A program made the translations under genes and the position numbers. DNA of 64,000 nt from Chrysogorgia sp. JL179-B06 (taxonomy: Eukaryota > Cnidaria > Anthozoa > Scleralcyonacea > Chrysogorgiidae): contig JAYKKM010000143.1 in assembly GCA_035772405.1 (NCBI GenBank), forward strand, positions 3,165,501 through 3,229,500, in the 5' to 3' direction. The notes under the pieces are model-generated. The model saw nothing but the letters and a program-made list of their open reading frames with translations. It did not search any database and was not told where the DNA came from. Each line of letters opens with the position of its first letter. Positions within the stretch are counted from its first letter, which is position 1. Below, piece after piece: positions 55,792-64,000 of the stretch.

Positions 55792-58700
55792 CTATGTTCC
55801 TGGGCAGAAAACTCGAATTTTGTCAGGTAAAATCTTGACATGAATTGGTCTAGCCTCGAATTTCTCGCCATCAATTGTGTACCACGAAATCTAGAAGAAT
55901 AAAAAAATAACGAAATTGTTTCTATGCCATAGAGTTACAGGATGGGGCAACTCCAGCTACTTTCAATACAAGATTGGAGTGGAAACCTCAGCCATTTGCC
56001 GCTGCGGCTCACTTCAAACCATCGATCACATGATCAAAGTTTGCTCATCTACAAATCACACCCCCCCCCCCCCGGATCAAGGGAATGATCGAACGGTCGC
56101 GACTAAAGTGTATGGACAGAAGGTTTCAAAATGGCCGCCATCCTGACCAAGAACTGTAATTGTACTCAGAAAACTTACACTAGAAATACGAATCCGCTAT
56201 AATCCCCTCGCTCGCCTTTTCTACTCCTAGAGTTTATTTTCCCACCATGGTCCCCAGTGCCCAAACCGCGTATTTGTATTTGTAGTCTCTGTCGATAAGA
56301 TTTTGAACGTTATCTCGGCCAATATTTACTCGATTTCAATTCTGAAAACAGATTTGGAATTACCGAGTCTAAATACATAACACACGTACCTATTATATCA
56401 CGAGAACGTGCATACCCTTCGTAAAAACGGTTTATGTACTTAGAAATTAGTCGGCAATCAGCCAGCCGGTGCGGCCGCTTCATCGTATACTTTGAAGTTT
56501 GAACGTTATCTCGATCAATATTTAACCGTTTTCAATTCTGAAAACAGATTTGAAATTAGCGAGTCTAAATACAAATACATAACACACGTACCTATTATAT
56601 TACGCAAACATGTATGCTCTTCGTAAAAATCTGCTGATGTACTTAATAATTAATCGGCCATGTTTGTTCCTTTTTTCTCCCCCAACGAATATTGGCCGAT
56701 TAAAACGGATCACGCAAAAGGTGTACTCGGAACTTACCAACCATGTGTACTGAGTTTATTTTACTGTTAACGACACTAACAAAGATCGCGGACAGGATAG
56801 CTGTTGTGGTCTAGTGGTTACCACACATGTCTATGAGCTCGGAGACACAGGTTCAAATCCTGGGTCAGACCACCACTCAGGGTCTTAAAAATAATTGAGA
56901 AGAAAGTACTGCCTTTGCAATAATATCAGCAAATGGTAATTCGGGTCTTGTCGGATAACGACTTTAAATTGTAGGCCCTCGGAACCCCTATCAATTGGGC
57001 TTCTAGGCTGTTGGGGTATTCCATTCACCTAAAAGAGTGTTTAATCTAATAAACTAATATATTATTTCCAGTGCATATATATGAGCGGTAACCAAAAATT
57101 TACAAACACGTTTCGCTCCTCCACCTTATGAAAAGTTATAAATGCAATTTGTAAAAGACTTTAAAATGCCTATCTCACGTTTGGGTATTTTACATATCCG
57201 TAATATTTGGGTCTTCCTGAGCAAAATCATAATATATATTGTCAGCTGAAAATTTCATCTTTATGGAGTTTTTCGCTGTCAAATTTACCGCATGTGATGT
57301 TACAAGAGGCATTCCAATCCAGTTTTCTTTTGTTGCTTGCCACAAAAATGCCTCTTGTGACATCCGATAACTTTAACAGTAAAAAAAACCCATGAAGATG
57401 AAATTTTCGGCTGACAAGATATATTATCAGATTTTGCTCAGGAAGACCCAAATATTACGAATATGTAAAATCATCAAACGTGAGATAGGCATTTTAAAGG
57501 GGAACTGGAGTAAAAAACAAAATAATATTTAAAATTAAAGACCTTCAAATGTGAAATGTTAATAATTTGACGATATTTGCGCTCAAGAAATAACGTTTTT
57601 ATTCTCGTATTTTATGCTTCTGGACGCCTCCATTTTTTTGCCATGCTGTAGTTTACTTGACGGCTTAAACTCGATGTATAGCGGGGGTTTCTGGTCAATT
57701 TTGTCGTCATTAAATGCAAGGAACAAAAGACCAGTATTGACGTCAAAATTGAAAAGAAGACTGCCGCTGTACATCAACATTTAGCAGTCAAACAAACCTC
57801 AACCAATGGATAAAATAGGATAAAATAGGAGAATGAAAATGTTATTTATCTAGTATAAGAGCAAATATACTGTAGACTTACTTAAAATGTCTTACTAGAC
57901 TTACTTTAAAATTAATTAATTTTTTGACTACAGTTCCGATTTAAAAAGCAAATTACAAAATGGGAACAAAATGAATAAAAACAGTGGAGAAAAATAAACA
58001 TAGCTTATATCACAAGTTTAAATGGAGAAGAAGCTGTAAGTAGTAACATGAGCAGCAGCGAATTTGTAAAATATATGACGGATACTTTGTTTGGAAGTTA
58101 TAGAAACGGTACAAACAAATTATTTTAACTCCGAAAAAGCTCAATTTGAGCAAGTTAACTTTGATAAAACATTGATGTTTTAATCAATGTTTTATCTGTA
58201 CTTACAAATATTGATTAAATATTAATTTATTTTGAATTTTCGTCATGAATTATTAATGAATTTTACAAGACTTTCGTAGAAATCAACCGAGAAGAAATAA
58301 AAGTTAAATTATAATATGTTAAGGGAAACAATGATTTACCTCGTCATTAACAGGCTGTAACTCAAACTCTTTCATCTCTGTTGTCTTTGTGTTTTCTAAC
58401 GATAAGACACAATATAAAAGGGATAAGATAAAAGTTGGTAGCATAACATGATAGACATGGGGCTGTGGTATAATAAAATAAACAAATATAAGATATTAGA
58501 CTATTGCTATTATGTGTTTTGTATGATCTCGGTCCGCAACCCAAAGGAAACTACATGCAACGAGCGAAACGGTCGCACGTGTATGTCATGTCCCTCACTA
58601 GGCTGCCAAACCCCAATACACGGATGGCGAATCTCAAAAAAATGTGCGTATTTGGTGCATTATGGGATATTTTAGGTGAGTAAAATTCTGAGCTAGCGCT

Positions 58701-61700
58701 CCTATGTACCACGATGGTCAAAAAAGAAATGACGGTAAAAACGCATAACACTTAAAAATTAAGTACTTCTAAATGTTATTGACGTACTCAATGAAGTCAG
58801 TTGGCCGAAAAAACCCAACAGAATCGCCATTAACATTCTGGTTGGCTAAGTAACAATTCTGGTTGGCTAAGTAACAATATTCAAGTGTTTATCTTGTTCA
58901 AGTTTAACTACAATGTTTCTACGCATATAACAAGAATCAAAGTGCTTTATTAAACATAAATCGTAGAAAACAACGAAAAATAAAACCGTGACTTTTACTC
59001 ACCTCTAGTATCCCACAATACAAAGCGCGGGTACATTTTTTGAGATTCGCGATTCGTGTACTAGAGGGGAACCTACGATTAGAAGACGAACGGTTGTTCC
59101 ACCGAAGCGGTCGTGGAACTACAATCCTGGACAAAATTATGTGGACAACGCAAAACATCCAACGTTAATTACCTACTTTCTTTTTATTGCCCAATTTCCG
59201 CCTAAATAAAACGTTCTTTCCCCTTCCCCCCACATCAATGTTGTTTACACGATAAACAAAAAAAAATAGATTCACCAACATTGCCTAGGGGGAGGGGAGA
59301 CCGCATTTTGTTGGTTCCGAGTAAAATTCTTTTAATAATGCAAAAGCACGCGCTGCGTCCACGTGAATTTTGTCCAGGATTGTACGTACAGCTTTACGCC
59401 CTTATCTGAGAAGGCGAACATTTAATGTCCGAAGACAACTTTTTAACGTCAAGCCGACTGTTTAACGTCCAATAGACAATTTTTAACGTCCGTAGACGGA
59501 CAACAGCGCCCCGATACGAGGGGGAAAGTATTTGCTGCATCACTATTGCTATTATGTACACATTAGATGACTATAAAATTATATTAACAAACCATTTGAA
59601 GAACGAGTTAATATATACACTGATATAGTGAATGTGGGAGAGCTTGGAGTAGACAGACGATACATGGACGTTTCTAACCTTCTTTCTTCATTTTAATTCT
59701 TGGTTGTAAATTATTAGTTCTTCGCTTGTATCGTTCGTGATGAGTTTGTAGAAGATTGTTTATATTATAAGGGCATTTACCATTAAGTTATAATTATTAT
59801 ATGGCACAAGCTACTTCCGGTAAAATTGCGTGCTCTGATTGGCTGAGACACGTCACGTGCCGGTCCGTTATTTCCCGTAATGGACCGGTGCGGATTACGG
59901 ATTTTGTCAACCATTTTGTTTACAAAGGAGCCGAACAACGATAGGAAACTTTGAAAAGCAGCAAAAATTGAACGAATTTAGTAAATTAAGCACTAAATCA
60001 TGTACGAGTCGGACGATGAACAATCTAAATGAGAGTCTTACTATCATGAAAGCAATAGAAGAAGAACAAGATTGAAAATTACGATTCTGTCACTCAAAAC
60101 GTATGTAAAGTAAGTTGTTTAAAAAAGCCATTAAGCCAATCTTGCTCTATGGCTCCACGGTCTGGATCTCTTGCTCGAAAGAAAATATCATGAAGGTATT
60201 CAAACTCCAAAAACGCGCAGTGCATGTAATGGATGCGGATACAAGATCCAACAGCGTTCGACTTTTCAAATCGCTGGGATGGATCCCTTTCTTTGATGAA
60301 ACATGGATAAATAGATTGACTCTGATACATAAACGCCTTTACGGAGACTGTCCTGCTTATATGTCTCAAATGTTGTTACGGAATGCACATACACTGTAAA
60401 TGAAATGGTTACTAGAACGGATTAAAAAATCTTGTCTGTCTCAGGTTTAAACGGGAAAGCGAAGGAGGAAGGTCTTTCACCATCTCTTCTATACGTTTTT
60501 GGAACTCCATTCCAAACGGCCTAAAAACTCTTCAAGGCTTAACGATTTTTAAGAAGGCAATATTTCAACATTTCAATGACAAATATAAGGATATTGACCA
60601 TTTTAGTATCGATTTTTAACATATTTCTAGTATAATGCTTGATATTTTAACTTTGCAATTTGATTTAACCTGTAAATTTTATTCTATGATCATATTTGGA
60701 GGGCCACTGGTTTATCAGTTAATACTTACGATTAGATAACGTTCCTTCAGCTTCAAGTTGCCATCTGCATAAATATAAGAAATTTCATTTTGTAAAAGCG
60801 TTTCACATCGTAAAAGATTATAATTTCCCCAAGGATGCTCATTTTTAATTAAAAAGGGATATTAAATGATGGCTAAAGAAGAAGATACCCCGTCAAGATG
60901 ATCACCCTCGTTTCACGAACTCACTCGCGAGGGTATTATTCACAGTTTTGTTGCAATGGTATAATAGACATTGTTATATAAGTTATAACCTACACTTCAT
61001 TTTATCTATGTATGGACAATCAAGATATGGTCTGGAAACTCTTTGAAAGTTTGTGTTCATGTTTTTGCAAAGTTTATGGACGGTGACGGTTAGTGAACAT
61101 ATTGTGTTTTTGGTATAATAAAATAGTCGTTCAATAGCTTTGCCATTTGGGATCAACCATGCAGCTATTTAAATATTAATAAACGTTAAAGTGCCCATAA
61201 CCTCAAAATGTTTTATTGTCTTGTTTGGAAGAACTTTTAAAATGATAAAGTAACTTCTTTTGAAGATTTTCGTTTCTTTGCTTTCTTTTTGAGATATATC
61301 AGTTTGTTTGATATGCAAATGTCTGGAATTTCGTCACACATGCGTAATGACTTATTGGGAGAAATGTGTGCATCTCTTTCATTCTCGAACGAAATCCTTT
61401 AAAATCAAGACGTTTGGTGTTGTGGGAGAAACGCACACACGTGTTATTCACACTTTAGTGTTTTTATTTCATGAACGCAAAGATATATAACATTCTCTGA
61501 TAACTCATTATGCATGTGTGACGAAATTCCAGATATTTGCATATCAAACAAACTGATATATCTCAAAAAGAAAGCGCAGAAGTGAAAATCTTCAAAAGAA
61601 GTTACTTTATCATTTTAAAAGTTCTTCCAAATAAGACAATACAAAATTTGAGGTTAGGGGCACTTTAAACAAACTATTTATGCATGGCGAGGGTCCTTCG

Positions 61701-63441
61701 AACATAAACCGCAGCTCATTTGTTAATCACTTTTAAGTTTGCCAATTTTTCCGACCATACCTCAATTGATGCAGACGATCTATGTATAAATACTGGTTCG
61801 TTGTGACACGTTTTAACTCTTTCCTGTCTGGCTGAAAAAACATCCAAAATTGAACCACCTCTTTGTTCTATTGATATATCTGGAAATAACCATAACTGCT
61901 GCGAAAGCTATACATTTTCGGAAAGCCCAATAAACCGGTTTGACCAGTGCTTTTAAATTTCCCGAACAAGGCACATTATGAAATTAGCATTAATTATCAT
62001 AAATCAGGTTGAAATTTTTTTTCTAGAAAAGGCCATCTTGCACGCCCGCGTAGCATCATGAAAATTCAAAATGCCACCAATCGCACAGTTGTTTATGAAA
62101 TCAAATCAAACTTGGCGTGTGAGTGGATCTCATGTGGCTGGCGCTTGTCGAATTTCAATTTTTAATCTTGCGTTACCGCATGCCGTGTTTTTCGATTGAC
62201 GACTTCATGGGTCTTATATGAACCATTTTGACAGGGCCGGACAGGAAAGAGTTAAGGAGTTAAAGTTGTGATTGAAGTTGAGCGAAAAAGTAACTTACTA
62301 AATAACAAAACAAATTTTTTTTAAACAAATTTTTTTAAAAAACCCTCTTTTCGAGAGCAATGCAACAAAAACAATAATTTTAAAGGTGGATAATATTTAA
62401 ATGTATATTTGGTGTAGCAAAACCTAGCAACTGCCGTTGCCCCCTATATACGGCCCTGATAGAATGAAGAAATAGATTGATTAAATTTGTTTCAAAATTT
62501 ACCAGTGATGTACGTTGCTTCATGAAAAAACCAAAAAGAAATGGCTGGCTAGTTAATAAGTTGTAAATAAGAATCATCCTGATCATGCATGAACTATTTC
62601 CTCGATTACTCCGCTGGCTCCAATTCCCCAAAATACGTGTGATGAACATGGTTATTTAGATGCAAAACGTCGAAACAAACTACGAAAACTCTTTCAGCGT
62701 TTGTAAAGTTGAAACACGTTATTCCCGCTGCAAGTACCGCGTAATGATTCGCCCGGGGCGCTTATTTCGTTTTGGGAGCTCGAAGGGGGTGCTTATTGGG
62801 GAGGGGGTGCTTATTTGGGAGATGGGGGCTCATTTGGAAGAGGGCGTATATTTGAGAGGGGGCGCTTATTTCATTGGTCAACCTCCGATCCATTCAAAGA
62901 AATAGTCAGTCCACAACTTTTGAATGAGGCCGCTATCATTGTAATGTCTAAGGCGGGGGTGCTTATTCGATAGGGGTCACTTATTGGAAGGAGGGCGCAT
63001 AGTCGAATCATTACGGTATATAGAACCAAAAATAAGGCAGTAGCTTTTTGCTTACTTTTATTTATTCTTTCGTTTCCAGAACAGACTGTACCCGAATATA
63101 ATACTTCCGCTGTCCATTTATGTCAGAATTAGATGGATTTAAAAAATATTTCGGGTGTTACAACACCATATATATATATATATATATACATGAATATTAT
63201 AACTACTACTTTCTGTTGTATTTTGAGTGATATGCTTTAATCCTTACTCAGAAAAATATTGTATGAAATATTTTACCCCCACTATGTAGAGATTTAAACA
63301 GAATCAAATATGAAACACGTAATGTGAGAATAACAGAACTTTTTTTAACAAGAACTTTTTTAAATAAACTTACCCACACAATATAAAATCTAGCTTTGTT
63401 AAATTCGATGGTAAAATTGACGTATGTAAACTACTTTCGGT
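55792..63441 (-). CDS. Lipid kinase, C-terminal four exons (acylglycerol-kinase-like), 5' end outside the window
   Basis: Exons (minus strand, in order): 63441-63374, 60764-60730, 58395-58340, 55890-55792. All introns are GT-AG (donors GTAAGT, GTAAGT, GTAAAT) and phases agree (2, 1, 0). The last exon reads ISWYTIDGEKFEARPIHVK, then ILPDKIRVFCPGT and stop. This matches the C-terminal strand pair of the DAGK/LCB5 lipid-kinase superfamily; the IDxExxEAxPxxVKxLPxK pattern fits mitochondrial acylglycerol kinase best, ceramide kinase less well. Catalytic N-terminal exons lie beyond the right edge. Introns carry LINE and MITE sequence. Gene identity moderate, exon structure good. Confidence 0.65.
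55916..56050 (+). pseudogene. Short LINE 3'-end fragment
   Basis: Reads TGWGNSSYFQYKIGVETSAI, CRCGSLQTIDHMIKVC: the CxCG...DH zinc-knuckle-like end common in non-LTR ORF2. Followed by a C homopolymer (56061-56074). In the lipid kinase intron. Confidence 0.6.
56190..56650. repeat. ~190-bp repeat in tandem, copy pair 2
   Basis: Same two-unit arrangement as 52310-52890 (GAACGTTATCTCGGCCAATA at 56306 and GAACGTTATCTCGATCAATA at 56502). Confidence 0.85.
56803..56874 (+). repeat. tRNA-Glu/Asp-like sequence, probably SINE-derived
   Basis: TGGTCTAGTGGTTA (A-box region as in tRNA-Glu) and GGTTCAAATCC (B-box). GTGGTCT and AGACCAC at the ends pair, but normal arm lengths are not met and the anticodon arm is poor. 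Not counted as a working tRNA. Confidence 0.5.
57161..57498. mobile_element. TIR element (338 bp), family of 12581-12890
   Basis: TTAAAATGCCTATCTCACGT at the left and ACGTGAGATAGGCATTTTAA at the right; inner GGGTCTTCCTGAGCAAAATC and complement, AAAATTTCATCTT and complement. Arms about 110 bp. Confidence 0.85.
57499..58339. other. Intronic DNA, nothing recognised
   Basis: AT-rich; GATAAAATAG appears twice near 57810. No gene or element. Confidence 0.4.
58600..59060. mobile_element. Degenerate foldback element
   Basis: GCGAATCTCAAAAAAATGTG, CCATTATGGGATA-like and GGTGAGTAAAA (58627-58687) are inverted at 59000-59055 (TTTTACTCACC, TATCCCACAATAC, GTACATTTTTTGAGATTCGC). A 20-bp tandem pair TTCTGGTTGGCTAAGTAACA lies at 58838-58878. 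Confidence 0.6.
59408..59500 (+). repeat. ~20-bp degenerate tandem repeat
   Basis: Four diverged units around TTTTTAACGTCCGTAGAC. The rest of 59061-60100 shows nothing recognisable. Confidence 0.65.
60105..60620 (+). pseudogene. LINE ORF2 C-terminal fragment
   Basis: Reads FKKAIKPILLYGSTVWISCS, VFKLQKRAVHVMDADTRSNS, RLFKSLGWIPFFDETWINRL, then with frame damage a LWNSIPNGLKTLQ-like end and IFKKAIFQHF. CR1/Jockey-type. In the lipid kinase intron, opposite strand. Confidence 0.8.
61186..61669. mobile_element. Palindromic MITE (484 bp) with ~190-bp arms
   Basis: TTAAAGTGCCCATAACCTCA at the left and complement-like GAGGTTAGGGGCACTTTAA at the right; arms also share AAGTAACTTCTTTTGAAGAT, AGATATATCAGTTTGTTTGA and TCTGGAATTTCGTCACACAT. 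Confidence 0.88.
61670..62734. other. Intronic DNA, nothing recognised
   Basis: No gene, clear repeat or element seen; CAGGAAAGAGTTAA (62238) partly mirrors TTTAACTCTTTCCTG (61810), hinting at a weak inverted element. Confidence 0.35.
62735..63018. mobile_element. TIR element filled with degenerate GGGGGTGCTTATT repeats
   Basis: TACCGCGTAATGATTCG and CGAATCATTACGGTA ends. Interior holds about ten diverged units of GGGGG(T/C)GCTTATTTG, 15-25 bp each. Confidence 0.75.
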
Positions 63442-63530
63442 CTAAAATGAAAAAAATAAGTGGAGTTTGTTCGTCATGAATGAAACTTTAAAAGTGAAAT
63501 ACTAAAGCATGTTTACATTGTTTCTTTTTA

Positions 63531-63969
63531 GGCGCTGTTATACACTATGCAATTTTTCGTGCAACTTGTCTCCCAATGCCGTTGCCTGACAAGTTGCACG
63601 AACCATTGCAAAGTATAACATACCTTGCAACGGTGAAAATTGTTGCGACACAAGTTGCTGAAATCGTTGCAAAAAGTAGAATCTAGTTCTACTTTCTGTA
63701 ATGATTGCAGTAACTATTTTCAGCGTTGCACAATGTAACACCCCCATCTGCAACTTGTCTCGCAATTTTCCTCTTTGGTGACTGAATGCGCATGCGTACC
63801 TTATCACAAACACAAAGATGGCGAAACTTTGCAAGTCAAGTTGCACGAAACGTTGCCAAGTGTAACACCCCATTTCATGCAACTGCAACGTAGTAGATTA
63901 AGCTGTTGAGCAGATTAAGCAGATGTTGCGAGACAAGTTATACGAAACGTTGCCTAGTGTAACGGCACC
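63531..63969. mobile_element. TIR element with internal GTTGCACGAA/ACAAGTTGC repeats
   Basis: GGCGCTGTTATACACTATGC at the left and the related, inverted CTAGTGTAACGGCACC at the right. CAACTTGTCTC and its complement occur repeatedly inside, in both directions. No transposase. Confidence 0.75.
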
Positions 63970-64000
63970 TTTACTATCGGCATCGCTTTCGATGTAATTC

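Noticed and set aside
21420..56874. tRNA genes at 21472, 29620, 48357, 48608 and 56803
   Set aside because: Pol III boxes are present, but acceptor or anticodon stems do not form properly and most lie within repeats; treated as SINE or pseudo-tRNA.

Overview
The window looks like nuclear DNA of an invertebrate animal, most likely an anthozoan cnidarian. This is inferred from AT-rich sequence, GT-AG introns in host genes (a Krüppel-like factor and a lipid kinase), TTAGGG-type repeats, many foldback/MITE elements, CR1/L2-like LINE remains and a Maverick/Polinton of the kind found in such genomes. No species-specific marker was recognised.

Layout. (1) 1-11.46 kb: the right-hand part of a Maverick/Polinton (adintovirus-like), cut by the left edge. 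Rightward genes are protein-primed DNA polymerase B (with one intron), a 70-aa C2H2 protein, an FtsK/A32-like packaging ATPase, a small frameshifted ORF and a conserved 241-aa protein. Leftward genes, converging on them, are adenain-like protease, major capsid protein (frameshifted), basic PX/pVI-like protein, minor capsid protein, chromodomain integrase (frameshifted), a Bcl-2-like protein and a GRF zinc-finger protein. It would replicate, package and integrate itself. Three genes carry +1 shifts, so this copy is either decaying, mis-assembled or uses recoding. (2) 11.46-28 kb: LINE fragments, many nested TIR/foldback elements, an interstitial TTAGGG array and several minisatellites; no convincing host gene. 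(3) 28.16-50.41 kb: a complete minus-strand Krüppel-like factor gene that I assembled from seven exons with fully consistent splice phases (250 aa). Its last intron holds a ~7 kb array of a 17-bp satellite; other introns hold hAT-like elements, palindromic MITEs, an inverted tRNA-SINE pair and a degenerate ~60-bp array. (4) 50.4-55.8 kb: foldback elements, a broken reverse-transcriptase-associated nuclease-like relic and a TIR element with internal short repeats. (5) 55.79-63.44 kb: the last four exons of a minus-strand lipid kinase gene (acylglycerol-kinase-like), continuing beyond the right edge, with repeats in its introns.

Common theme: short tandem arrays repeatedly sit inside or beside inverted-repeat elements (15.5, 29.8-37.7, 51.3, 55.1 and 62.8 kb), suggesting that such elements seed minisatellites here. 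All homology calls are from reading translations by eye; no database was searched.
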